From Heliobacterium mobile (GTDB taxonomy: Bacteria; Bacillota; Desulfitobacteriia; Heliobacteriales; Heliobacteriaceae): a DNA stretch of 39,691 nt. The stretch is from positions 1-39,691 of the forward strand of contig NZ_WNKU01000030.1 of assembly GCF_009720735.1 (NCBI RefSeq), written 5' to 3'. The notes under the pieces were generated by a model, which saw only the letters and a program-made list of their open reading frames with translations, was not told the origin of the DNA and ran no database searches. Made by a program: the position numbers and the translations under genes. Of this stretch, positions 6,990 to 15,111 are shown in pieces (position 1 is the stretch's first letter; every line of letters starts with the position of its first letter).

Positions 6990-8306
6990 ATGATCGATTT
7001 TCCATCGTTGACGACTATCGCCGTCGTCGGATTGTCCGACAAGCCCCAGCGGGCCAGCTACCATGTAGCCGAATACCTTAAGGGACAGGGGTACCGGATC
7101 ATCCCGGTCAACCCGGCCGTTTCGGAAGTGCTCGGAGAAAAAAGCTACCCCGACCTGGCCTCCATTCCCGCTGATATAGAAATTGATGTGGTCGATGTCT
7201 TCCGCCGTTCGGAAGATGTGCTGCCCATCGCCCAGCAGGCCATTGCGCGGGGAGCGAAAGTCCTCTGGCTCCAGGAAAGCGTCGTCAATGAAGAAGCGGC
7301 CCGCCTGGCTGAAAGTGCCGGTTTGACGGTAGTCATGGACCGCTGCATGTTAAAAGAGTACCAGGCTTGGCTGAAAGCGGAACCGAAGGATATCTACGAT
7401 GTGCTCATCATCGGTGCCGGCCCGGCAGGATTGACGGCAGGACTCTATGCGGCCCGAGCGGGGCTGCGGACGGCCATGTTTGAAGCGATCATGCCTGGCG
7501 GTCAAGCGTCCTCGACAGAACTGATCGAAAACTATCCCGGCTTTGAAGAGCCCATCTCCGGACCGGAACTGATGATGCGCTTTTTGAGCCAGGCCCAACG
7601 CTTCGGCGCCGAATTGATCAACGAAGAAGTGAAACAAGCCGACCTCAAAGGCCACCTCAAGCGTATCGTGACGAACGAAGGGGTCCGTTATGGCCGGGCC
7701 GTCATCATTGCCGGCGGTGCCAAGGCACGCCCACTCGGCGTCAAAGGGGAGGAAGAATTCCACGGGCGCGGCGTCTCTTACTGTGCCACCTGTGACGGAG
7801 CCTTCTTCTACGGACGCAAGGTCATCGTGGCCGGCGGCGGCAACTCGGCAGTGGAAGAAGCGATCTTCCTGACCAAATTCGCTACAGAAGTGACGATCGT
7901 CCATCGCCGAGACCAACTGCGGGCGACGAAAGTCCTGCAGGAACGAGCCTTCGCCAATCCCAAGATCCGTTTCGTATGGGATACGGTCATCGAAGAGATC
8001 GCCGGTGGGCAGAACGTGGAAAAAGTTCTCTTGAAAAACATCAAAACCGGAGAGGGCAGCGAAATCCCCTGTGACGGCGTCTTCGTCTTTGTCGGTCACG
8101 ATCCCGCCATCGGCTACCTGAAAAGCCAGCTGGAATTGACGGCAGAGGGATACATCAAGGTGGACAGTTCCTTAGCCACCAATATTCCTGGTGTTTTTGC
8201 CTGTGGGGATGTGCGCCAGACCCCCCTGCGCCAGGTTGCTACGGCCGTCGGCGACGGAGCCATCGGAGCCATCGCAGTCGAGAAATATCTCGCCTCCCGC
8301 CATTAA
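6990..8306 (+). CDS. CoA-binding domain fused to thioredoxin reductase
   Basis: The 438-residue protein joins two units. Residues ~5-125 form a YccU/CoA_binding_2 Rossmann domain, from TTIAVVGLSDKPQRAS through VIPVNP-like IIPVNPAVS to the conserved VVMDRCMLKEYQ. Residues ~135-438 form a complete thioredoxin-reductase-type flavoprotein with FAD motif IIGAGPAGLTAGLYAARAG, redox-active CATC (265-268), the second nucleotide fold VAGGGNSAVEEA, HRRDQLRAT (suits NADPH) and the C-terminal FACGDVRQTPLRQVATAVGDG. It should pass NADPH electrons to a disulfide partner; a CoA-linked substrate is only an inference. Ordinary TrxB is ~310 residues. ATG 6990 follows GGGAGTGA. No thioredoxin gene is adjacent. 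Confidence 0.9.
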   Translation: MIDFPSLTTIAVVGLSDKPQRASYHVAEYLKGQGYRIIPVNPAVSEVLGEKSYPDLASIPADIEIDVVDVFRRSEDVLPIAQQAIARGAKVLWLQESVVNEEAARLAESAGLTVVMDRCMLKEYQAWLKAEPKDIYDVLIIGAGPAGLTAGLYAARAGLRTAMFEAIMPGGQASSTELIENYPGFEEPISGPELMMRFLSQAQRFGAELINEEVKQADLKGHLKRIVTNEGVRYGRAVIIAGGAKARPLGVKGEEEFHGRGVSYCATCDGAFFYGRKVIVAGGGNSAVEEAIFLTKFATEVTIVHRRDQLRATKVLQERAFANPKIRFVWDTVIEEIAGGQNVEKVLLKNIKTGEGSEIPCDGVFVFVGHDPAIGYLKSQLELTAEGYIKVDSSLATNIPGVFACGDVRQTPLRQVATAVGDGAIGAIAVEKYLASRH

Positions 8307-8411
8307 GGGCTCTTATCCGGAGCCGATACAGCAATAAATAATACGTCCGTGACCCATTTGATCATGAGCTATGATGAATGACGACCATTACTTATCAGAT
8401 AATAGATAAAC

Positions 8412-8446
8412 GTCCCCGCGGCTACACCCGTGGGGGCTTTTTTGTG
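8412..8446 (+). terminator. terminator after the CoA-binding/TrxR gene
   Basis: A GC-rich hairpin of CCCCGCGG against CCCGTGGGG is followed by a run of six T residues. Confidence 0.8.
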
Positions 8447-8464
8447 CAGTCTATCGGTTAGACA

Positions 8465-8473
8465 TGCTATAAT
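8465..8473 (+). promoter_or_regulatory. extended -10 promoter of the TPR gene
   Basis: TGCTATAAT is an extended -10 about 100 bases before the TPR gene start. No good -35 is seen. Confidence 0.5.
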
Positions 8474-8571
8474 ACAAATAATGCAAAATAACGGTGCGGC
8501 GGCCATCGCTCTGACGGAGAAAAGGTTCAAACAGAGAGACGCCGAATCGGTAGAGAAAGGATGGAATCCCT

Positions 8572-9318
8572 TTGCCACCACGGACAGACGGTGAGAGACC
8601 GGCTCGTAAAAAAAATCCCGTCGTGGTCATCACGGCTATCTTGATCTCTCTCGGTTTGCTGGGAAGTACCTTAGCCATAGCGCTCACCTCAGTGCCCAAA
8701 ATCGCTCAACAGGCACCAGGACCGAGCGCCGAAGAAGCCATGGAGAACCAGCGTCAACAGTTGGAGTCCTTGCTGGCCGACGAGGAAGCGAAAGTGAAAG
8801 CCAATCCGAATGACGCCGATGCCTGGCTCGGTGTAGGTAACTGGCGCATGGATTTGGGAAGTGTCCACCGCTCCAAAGGAGATACCGAAAAGAGCAACGC
8901 CTATTTTAGCCAAGCCTATCAAGCCTATCAAAAATATTTAGGCTTTACGCCAGACAACAATGATGCCCGGGTCGATGCGGCTACATCGGCTTTCTATTCC
9001 AACCAACTCGACGCCGCGGAAAAGGAGTATAAGGCGGTCTTACAAAAGGATCCCAACCACTGGAACGCCTATCGAAATTACGGCCTCTTCCTGTTCCAAG
9101 CGCGTCAAAATCCCACGGGAGCAAAGGACCTTTGGCAAAAGGCCCTAGCTAAGAATCCGCCCGAAGACAAAGCAGGGGAATTTAATCAGCTCATCCAACT
9201 GGTCGATGCCATGAGCAAGCAGCCCCAGCCGGGAACAGACAACACGCCCTCGAATACTCCGGAAGGCTTGCAAAAACCAGATCTGAGCGGCCTGGGCGGG
9301 CAGAATCAACAGAAATAA
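8572..9318 (+). CDS. membrane-anchored TPR repeat protein
   Basis: This is a 248-residue protein with a short basic N-terminus, one membrane segment (about residues 17-40) and an outer part made of tetratricopeptide-like repeats. Examples are NPNDADAWLGVGNWRMDLG, AYQAYQKYLGFTPDNNDARVDA and AEKEYKAVLQKDPNHWNAYR. The tail is Pro/Asn/Gln rich and low in complexity. TPR units mediate protein-protein contacts; the partner is unknown. The TTG start follows AGAAAGGA; the ATG at 8561 is out of frame. A terminator upstream and the hairpin at 9437 downstream suggest a single-gene unit. Confidence 0.8.
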   Translation: MPPRTDGERPARKKNPVVVITAILISLGLLGSTLAIALTSVPKIAQQAPGPSAEEAMENQRQQLESLLADEEAKVKANPNDADAWLGVGNWRMDLGSVHRSKGDTEKSNAYFSQAYQAYQKYLGFTPDNNDARVDAATSAFYSNQLDAAEKEYKAVLQKDPNHWNAYRNYGLFLFQARQNPTGAKDLWQKALAKNPPEDKAGEFNQLIQLVDAMSKQPQPGTDNTPSNTPEGLQKPDLSGLGGQNQQK

Positions 9319-9436
9319 GCTATAGAGTAGCCATAACTGCTATTACAGCTATAACGATCTTTGCAACAGCGCGGCTCCCTTGAAGGCAGACATTACGGGA
9401 TGAAAATCCTTTGCTTCATATCTGGAAAGAGCCGAA

Positions 9437-9472
9437 AACACCCTCTTGCTCATCGCAGCAGAGGGTGTTTTT
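9437..9472 (+). terminator. rho-independent terminator downstream of the TPR gene
   Basis: AACACCCTCT (9437-9446) pairs perfectly with AGAGGGTGTT (9460-9469), followed by more T residues. Confidence 0.85.
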
Positions 9473-9710
9473 CTATGCAAAAATTGCCTGCTTCACAGAG
9501 GGTAACCCAATGGTCATGCACGTTTTACGGCGCTCTTATGGTGTGTATTTTTTTCTAAGTCTTATGATGGTAAGTGTTCGATTGTGAGTTCTTTGTGGAT
9601 GATCGGATGTCCCTGTTAGGTCTAATCGAAAACTTATCACCAGTTTGCCCCCATAACCCCAATTAATCCCCATGGCTCCAGTAACCCCCGACCCCGCTTG
9701 CGCATTTTGC

Positions 9711-9719
9711 TGGTATAAT
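9711..9719 (+). promoter_or_regulatory. extended -10 promoter of the peptidase gene
   Basis: TGGTATAAT has the perfect TATAAT with an upstream TG. There is no good -35 at the normal distance. It lies about 42 bases before the ribosome binding site AAGGGGGGAG. Confidence 0.6.
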
Positions 9720-9774
9720 GGTGAATCGTCTGATTTCATCACCAAAAGCCGTATATGTGCAAGGGGGGAGAAAC

Positions 9775-10677
9775 ATGGGGGGATGGAAAACGGATCTGCG
9801 CCTGTGGGGAACAGTTCTGTTGGCGCTGATCTGCTTGAGTCTGATTCTTCGTATGCCTGCTTTCATAAAAGTGGGGACAAGCTCGAATGGATTACCAGCC
9901 TTACCGACGTGGACATCCCCATGGAACTCGCTGAAAAGTACCGGCTATGCTCTATACCGGGAATATGCCCGTTGGAAAGCCGATCGAGATACAGGGGACT
10001 GGCTCAGTCTTGAAGGAAAGCAGGTGATCCTCCGGTACCGTCCGGAAGATGCGGACCAGGCGAAGTCCATCTTAGAAGAGACAGATCGAATCTATCCGCA
10101 GGTCAAATCGACGGTCGGGTACTCCCCGAAAGATAAACCGCTCGTCCTGCTCTATTCCGAGCGGGAATCCTTCAACCAGGTTTTCGGCTGGAAAGACCAA
10201 TCGGCCATGGGCGTTTACTACGCTGGGGTCGTGCGGGTCCTCTCGCCCCGGATTTGGAGCCAATCGGGCGAGGATATGACGGGACCAATGGCCCACGAAC
10301 TGGCGCACCTGGTCCTCGATTACCAGACGGGAGGGAATGTACCCCGGTGGTTTACGGAAGGAGTGGCCCAGGACATGGAGCGGCGTGTTTCCGGCTATAC
10401 ACTGACCGGTCCGAAAGGCGACTGGGCAAACCATTTGTACCCCTGGTCTTCCATGGACCTGGATTTCGATCAACTGCCTGACCAGCGCCTTGCCTACCGG
10501 CAGTCATTGCTGGCTGTGGACTCCATCCAGCGCTTCGGTCCGGATGCGCTGCCGAAGGCCGTGGCTGTCTTGGCCGAGGGCGGTGACGTTACAGAAGCCG
10601 TAAAAGTGTCGACGGGACTCACCTGGGACGAATACACCGCACAGGTGGAGCAGCAGGCGAAAAAGACACAAAAATAG
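9775..10677 (+). CDS. membrane-anchored gluzincin metallopeptidase (peptidase MA-like)
   Basis: This is a 300-residue protein with an N-terminal membrane segment (about residues 9-27) and an outer catalytic domain. The zinc motif HELAH in GPMAHELAHLVLDYQTGG is followed about 20 residues later by RWFTEGVAQDME, whose Glu is the expected third ligand. This is the pattern of the peptidase_MA-like gluzincins. The substrate is unknown; the location suggests a cell-envelope protein. ATG 9775 is preferred because AAGGGGGGAG lies four bases upstream. The in-frame ATG at 9718 overlaps the -10 element. Confidence 0.85.
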   Translation: MGGWKTDLRLWGTVLLALICLSLILRMPAFIKVGTSSNGLPALPTWTSPWNSLKSTGYALYREYARWKADRDTGDWLSLEGKQVILRYRPEDADQAKSILEETDRIYPQVKSTVGYSPKDKPLVLLYSERESFNQVFGWKDQSAMGVYYAGVVRVLSPRIWSQSGEDMTGPMAHELAHLVLDYQTGGNVPRWFTEGVAQDMERRVSGYTLTGPKGDWANHLYPWSSMDLDFDQLPDQRLAYRQSLLAVDSIQRFGPDALPKAVAVLAEGGDVTEAVKVSTGLTWDEYTAQVEQQAKKTQK

Positions 10678-10716
10678 ACTCATCGGTATGGAAGTCTTGC
10701 GTTGATGAACCTCTGT

Positions 10717-10752
10717 AAAGGCTTGCCGAATTTTCGGTAAAGCCTTTTTTTA
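10717..10752 (+). terminator. rho-independent terminator after the peptidase gene
   Basis: AAAGGCTT and CCGAA pair with TTCGG and AAGCCTTT, followed by a long T run ending near 10751. Confidence 0.85.
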
Positions 10753-10858
10753 CACATAGCAGGAATCCGGCGCAAGGGCGAGAATTATTGAAAAAGCATT
10801 GGCAAAATCGCTGTGTTCACATCGGCCGATGCCTCAAACGAAAGGGGAACGATGCCCG

Positions 10859-12124
10859 TTGGGAAAGCTGATCATTCAGGGGGGAATACCCCTTGAAGGG
10901 CGAGTGCCTATCAGTGGCGCCAAAAATGCTACCCTCACCGTCATGGCAGCCTGTTTTTTGGCTAGCGGCGAGACGGTCTTAGAGAATATTCCACAAATTA
11001 GCGACGTTGATGTGATGATGGACATCCTGCGAGACATGGGCGGAGACGCTCAGTGGCTCGAACCGGGTGTCATTCGCATGAACGTCCCTGACTCCATCAA
11101 TTGCAGATCTTCATACATACTCGCAAAAAAAGTCCGGGCATCGAATTTGCTCCTCGGTCCGTTGATCGGCCGTTTTGGCTGGGCGGAAGTGGCCCTGCCG
11201 GGTGGAGACAACATCGGCACCCGGCCCATGGACTTACATATTAAAGGCATTTCCGGCCTCGGCGCCGATCTGAAGATTGAACACGGTTACATCCTGGGCG
11301 GTATCCAAGGCGGCGGCAAGCGCCTGACCGGCGGAAAAATTTACTTAGATTTTCCCTCCGTTGGTGCGACGGAAAATATCATGATGGCTGCCACCTTAGC
11401 CAAAGGACAGACCATCATTGAAAACTGTGCCAAAGAGCCGGAGATCGTCGACCTGGCCAACTTCTTGAATGCCATGGGCGCCCGCATCCGGGGCGCTGGG
11501 ACGGATCTCATCCGTATCGACGGCGTCAATGAACTGCGTGGGACTCGCTACTCGGTCATCCCCGACCGGATCGAAGCCGGTTCCTATATGGTCGCGGCAG
11601 CGGCCACCCATGGCTGGGTTATCGTCGAAAACGTCATTCCCACCCACCTTCATGCCATCACGGCGAAACTGCGCGAGATCGGCATCAAGGTGGAAGAAGG
11701 GGACGATAAAATTCTCGTCGACGGCCGTGGCCCTTTCCGGCCTGTCGATGTGAAAACACTGCCCTATCCCGGATTTCCTACCGACATGCAGTCCCAACTG
11801 ATGACGCTGCTCACCACCGTCAAAGGGATCAGCCTCATTGTGGAAAACGTCTACGAAAACCGCCTGCGCGTCGTCGATGAACTGCAGCGCATGGGCGCCC
11901 AGATTAAAATCGAAGGCCGCACCGCCGTCATCGACGGCGTTGACAAGCTCTCCAGCGCCGAAGTCAAAGCGACAGACCTGCGAGCGGGCGCTGCGTTGAT
12001 CATCGCCGGTTTGATGGCCGAAGGCGAGACGGAGATCTGCGGCATGAGCCACGTGGAACGGGGCTATGAGCACATCGAGGCCAAACTGACCGCCCTCGGT
12101 GCCAGAATCCGCCGGGTTCCCTGA
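10859..12124 (+). CDS. murA: UDP-GlcNAc 1-carboxyvinyltransferase, Asp-type active site
   Basis: MurA transfers enolpyruvate from PEP to UDP-N-acetylglucosamine, the first committed step of peptidoglycan synthesis, in the cytoplasm. With the TTG start at 10859 (AAAGGGG at 10841-10847) the protein is 421 residues, the family norm, and Lys22 and Asn23 of SGAKNA fall at the canonical numbers. The catalytic loop reads [15 protein letters not shown]. Asp117 (GAC, 11207-11209) stands where most MurA enzymes have the fosfomycin-reactive Cys. The C-terminal [19 protein letters not shown] is conserved. An upstream TTG at 10799 and ATG at 10829 lack ribosome binding sites. It is probably active and intrinsically insensitive to fosfomycin. 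Confidence 0.95.
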   Translation: MGKLIIQGGIPLEGRVPISGAKNATLTVMAACFLASGETVLENIPQISDVDVMMDILRDMGGDAQWLEPGVIRMNVPDSINCRSSYILAKKVRASNLLLGPLIGRFGWAEVALPGGDNIGTRPMDLHIKGISGLGADLKIEHGYILGGIQGGGKRLTGGKIYLDFPSVGATENIMMAATLAKGQTIIENCAKEPEIVDLANFLNAMGARIRGAGTDLIRIDGVNELRGTRYSVIPDRIEAGSYMVAAAATHGWVIVENVIPTHLHAITAKLREIGIKVEEGDDKILVDGRGPFRPVDVKTLPYPGFPTDMQSQLMTLLTTVKGISLIVENVYENRLRVVDELQRMGAQIKIEGRTAVIDGVDKLSSAEVKATDLRAGAALIIAGLMAEGETEICGMSHVERGYEHIEAKLTALGARIRRVP

Positions 12125-12260
12125 TCGCCATAACTCATTTAAGAGTTGCGATTCAACGTGGAATTCCTCCGCATAGATACTCCCAAAAGCCAAAAGCCTT
12201 ACGAACTATTTTGATATGCCTCCCTTACAATACCTTTCTATTTACAAAACAAAGTTATGC

Positions 12261-12291
12261 TTACCCACAGGTTATTCACAAGTTATTCACA
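12261..12291 (+). promoter_or_regulatory. three tandem DnaA-box-like sites, 11-base period
   Basis: TTACCCACA (12261-12269), TTATTCACA (12272-12280) and TTATTCACA (12283-12291) lie in the same direction at exact 11-base spacing. The last two fit TTATNCACA, the DnaA box. They sit in a gap between murA and the methyltransferase gene, 30 bases before the latter. They could act in origin function, DnaA titration or DnaA-dependent transcription. Confidence 0.5.
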
Positions 12292-12320
12292 TATAAAGCG
12301 CCAGGAAGGCAGGGACCCCA

Positions 12321-12941
12321 TTGCAGCTCGAGACACAACCGGTACGTGTGCCCGGAGGACCGGTGCTCACCTTCACCCGGATCACAAACATCGAAGATCT
12401 GATCGCAGCTGCCCAGGAAGTGGATGAACTGCCCTTCTGGGCCGAATTGTGGCCTTCTGCGGTCGGTTTGGCCGCCTACCTCTGGCAAGAAGTGAACTTG
12501 CAGGACAAAACGGTGCTGGAACTCGGCTGCGGTCTCGGCTTGTCGGGCATCATCGCCGCTAAAAAGGGCGCCCAAGTCACCCAGACCGACTTCATCCGGC
12601 AAGCCTTATCTCTGGCTGGACAAAATGCCGCCCAAAACGACCTATTGACGGAGCGCATCGAGGCCGACTGGCGCCAGTTCCCGGAACTGGGCGCCTTTTC
12701 GACGATCATCGGTTCCGACATTCTCTATGAAAAAGACCTCCATGGCTCTTTAGAGAGGATCGTTCATAAGCATCTCGCCCCCGGCGGCGAGTTCATCTTC
12801 TCCGATCCGGGCCGCGACTGGGCGAAGCAGTTTTTTGCCCGCTTTTCCCCTGATGACTGGGAGAACTCTCTGACGGAAATCCCGGTTCATCTGGATCAAA
12901 AAGACTATGCCATCCGAATACACCGGTGGCGCCGGAGGTAA
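12321..12941 (+). CDS. class I SAM-dependent methyltransferase
   Basis: This is a 206-residue Rossmann-fold methyltransferase. PFWAELWPSAVGLAAYL precedes motif I VLELGCGLGLSGI, followed by AQVTQTDF and IIGSDILYEKD. The layout resembles the METTL21/Nnt1-like lysine methyltransferase group, which often methylates proteins, but the substrate cannot be told. The TTG start lies about 11 bases after GGAAGG. The stop codon overlaps the ribosome binding site of walJ, so the two genes are translationally close and probably one operon. Confidence 0.82.
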   Translation: MQLETQPVRVPGGPVLTFTRITNIEDLIAAAQEVDELPFWAELWPSAVGLAAYLWQEVNLQDKTVLELGCGLGLSGIIAAKKGAQVTQTDFIRQALSLAGQNAAQNDLLTERIEADWRQFPELGAFSTIIGSDILYEKDLHGSLERIVHKHLAPGGEFIFSDPGRDWAKQFFARFSPDDWENSLTEIPVHLDQKDYAIRIHRWRRR

Positions 12942-12942
12942 C

Positions 12943-13845
12943 ATGCGCTATACGACCATCGCCAGCGGCTCGAGCGGCAACTGCTCCTATATCGAAGGCA
13001 ACGACACCCGGATCCTCGTCGACGCCGGGTTAACGGGAAAACAAGTGGAAAAAGGCCTCTCGGCTGTCGGTGTCGATCCGAAGCGCATCGATGCGGTCGT
13101 CGTCACCCATGAACATATCGACCACGTTCGCGGCGTCGGCGTTCTTGCCCGCCGTTATAAACTGCCTGTCTACGCTACCGAAGGCACCTGGGAGGGCATG
13201 GCCGGATGCATCGGCAAAGTGCCTGAAGAACAGGTTCGCGTCGTCGACAGCGACTGCAAGATCGCCATTAAGGACGTAGACGTCGAAATTTTTCCTACCC
13301 CCCATGACGCCCGCCAATCCATCGGCATCACCGTCAGCGACGGGGAAAAACGGGTTGGACTCGCCACCGATGCCGGCTATGTCACCCGGGGGATGGGGCG
13401 CCGCCTCATGGGCTGTGAAGGCCTCATCTTTGAGGCGAACCACGACCCCCACATGCTCCAATACGGCCCCTATCCGCCCCACCTAAAGCGGCGCATCGCC
13501 AGCGAAAAAGGCCATTTATCCAACCCAGTTTGCGGGGAAGCCCTAGCCAAACTCTGTGACAGCGGCACCCGGCAGATCATCTTGGCCCACTTAAGCGCCG
13601 AAAACAATAACCCTCATGTGGCCCTGCAGACGGTCGAGTCCATCCTCACCGAACGAGGCCATGAGGTGGAATTAACGGCTGCCGATATTCCAGCTGTCGT
13701 CGGCTTAGAAAACGTCCGGACAGTGGCGGAGCAATGCTGCCTGCGCTGGCCCGGTGTGCCGGACAAGGAACCGCAGAAACCGCGGGAACGCATCCGCCTA
13801 GCTGTAGCGCCTCGGTATGAGGCGCATCGGCTAGAGGAAATATAG
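12943..13845 (+). CDS. walJ: WalJ/YycJ-type metallo-beta-lactamase-fold hydrolase
   Basis: This is a 300-residue protein with the metallo-beta-lactamase fold. The N-terminal YTTIASGSSGNCSYIE is typical of YycJ, and the metal motif THEHIDHVRG gives HxHxDH. Later ligand regions are FPTPHDARQSIG, LATDAGYV, EANHD and ILAHLSAENN. In Bacillus and relatives the gene belongs to the walRK operon near the origin and has been linked to DNA processing and cell division. Here walRK are absent, but htrA and rlmH follow as in that cluster. ATG 12943 follows GGAGGT (12934-12939), which overlaps the preceding stop. Confidence 0.9.
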   Translation: MRYTTIASGSSGNCSYIEGNDTRILVDAGLTGKQVEKGLSAVGVDPKRIDAVVVTHEHIDHVRGVGVLARRYKLPVYATEGTWEGMAGCIGKVPEEQVRVVDSDCKIAIKDVDVEIFPTPHDARQSIGITVSDGEKRVGLATDAGYVTRGMGRRLMGCEGLIFEANHDPHMLQYGPYPPHLKRRIASEKGHLSNPVCGEALAKLCDSGTRQIILAHLSAENNNPHVALQTVESILTERGHEVELTAADIPAVVGLENVRTVAEQCCLRWPGVPDKEPQKPRERIRLAVAPRYEAHRLEEI

Positions 13846-13881
13846 GTAAGATCAGACTTCAAAGGAACGGGGGAGCGAACT

Positions 13882-15033
13882 GTGAATCACTTCGAGGAAC
13901 AGGGGCCCAATCGCCAACCGCCCCGCCGGCGAGGACTTCTATCCTACTTCGCGGTGGCACTCATCGCCGCCATCCTCGGCGGCTACATCTCTCAGTATTT
14001 TGCCCCAAAAGCGACGCCGCCGTCGCCGAGTAACCCGGCACCGTCGGGCTACGCGCTGCCGCCTCAACTGACCGATCCGACGAAAGTCGGTTCCGAAACG
14101 AACCGGGTCGTGCAAGTGGCTCAATCGGTCGGTCCTGCCGTCGTCGGTATCTCCAACCGGGTGAAAGTGCGCCAGTTCTTCCGCTCGGCCCGTGTCGAGG
14201 AAGCGGGTACCGGCTCTGGTGTGATTTTTGACGGCGCAGGCTACATCGTCACCAACAACCACGTCGTCGAAAATGCCGCCGAACTGGCTGTCAACCTGCC
14301 TGATGGGCGGACCGCTCCGGCCAAACTGATCGGCACCGATCCACGGTCAGACTTAGCTGTCATCAAAATCGACCTGGAGAACCTGCCTGTCGCCAAATTC
14401 GGCGACTCGTCCAAGGTGAAGGTCGGTGAACTGGCCATCGCTATCGGTAACCCCGGCGGCCGTGAATTTGCCGGTTCCGTCACGTCCGGTATCGTCTCCG
14501 GCCTCAACCGGCAATTGAACTCGCCCGAAGGCAGCGTCGCCGTCAACCTGATTCAGACCGATGCCGCCATCAACCCTGGGAACTCCGGTGGCGCCCTCTT
14601 AAACGCCAACGGAGAAGTCATCGGCATCAACTCGATCAAGATCGCCGTTCAAGGCTTCGAAGGCATGGGATTTGCCATCCCCTCGAACACGGTCATGTCC
14701 ATTGTCAATGAACTGCGGACCAAAGGTAAAGTCACCCGCGCTGCTCTAGGCGTTACCCTAGTGCTGGATGTGGACAAAGAACTGGCTGCCCAGTACAACC
14801 TGATCGTCGATTACGGTGTCGTCATCAAACCGTCCCCAGGCGGCCCAGCGGCGAGTGCAGGATTGCAAAACAACGACATCATCATCGCCCTTAACGACAA
14901 GCAAATTCAAAACCGCACAGACCTGCAGCGGGAAATGTTTAACTATAAAGTGGGCGATACGGTCAACGTGACCATCGTCCGGGAACAACAAAAACTGACC
15001 GTTCCCGTCACGCTCGGCGAACTGGCCCAGTAA
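13882..15033 (+). CDS. htrA: HtrA/DegP-family serine protease with PDZ domain
   Basis: This is a 383-residue membrane-anchored protein-quality-control protease. After a basic N-terminus comes one membrane segment (about residues 15-33), a Pro-rich linker, the trypsin-like domain with the catalytic triad in TNNHVVENA (His), RSDLAVIKI (Asp) and NPGNSGGALLN (Ser), and one C-terminal PDZ domain (about 290-378). It degrades or refolds damaged proteins outside the membrane. The GTG start follows GGGGGAGCG. It lies 36 bases after walJ, and a terminator overlaps its stop codon. Confidence 0.95.
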   Translation: MNHFEEQGPNRQPPRRRGLLSYFAVALIAAILGGYISQYFAPKATPPSPSNPAPSGYALPPQLTDPTKVGSETNRVVQVAQSVGPAVVGISNRVKVRQFFRSARVEEAGTGSGVIFDGAGYIVTNNHVVENAAELAVNLPDGRTAPAKLIGTDPRSDLAVIKIDLENLPVAKFGDSSKVKVGELAIAIGNPGGREFAGSVTSGIVSGLNRQLNSPEGSVAVNLIQTDAAINPGNSGGALLNANGEVIGINSIKIAVQGFEGMGFAIPSNTVMSIVNELRTKGKVTRAALGVTLVLDVDKELAAQYNLIVDYGVVIKPSPGGPAASAGLQNNDIIIALNDKQIQNRTDLQREMFNYKVGDTVNVTIVREQQKLTVPVTLGELAQ

Positions 15034-15051
15034 TGAACTGGGTCGGTTTTT
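15024..15051 (+). terminator. terminator overlapping the htrA stop
   Basis: GGCCCAGT pairs with ACTGGGTC (one G-T pair) and is followed by GGTTTTT. The stop codon lies in the loop. It could reduce transcription into the next two genes. Confidence 0.65.
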
Positions 15052-15111
15052 CCTGAGAGAAGATCTAAGATAAGAGAGATAAAGCGCATAAGAAAAGGGT
15101 GGATTCACATC

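Larger units (their letters stand above)
9319..9774. other. 456-base intergenic region, terminator and promoter only
   Basis: No coding region is convincing here; the open frame at 9361-9558 runs straight through a terminator. The recognisable elements are the hairpin at 9437-9472 and the extended -10 at 9711-9719. The ~110 bases between the TPR gene stop and the hairpin could be a 3' UTR or small RNA, but I see no known family. Confidence 0.5.

Noticed and set aside
9361-9558. 65-residue plus-strand open frame
   Set aside because: It runs through the perfect terminator hairpin at 9437-9472 and has no ribosome binding site.
9718-9774. Earlier start for the membrane peptidase
   Set aside because: The ATG lies within the -10 element; the site at 9775 has AAGGGGGGAG in front.
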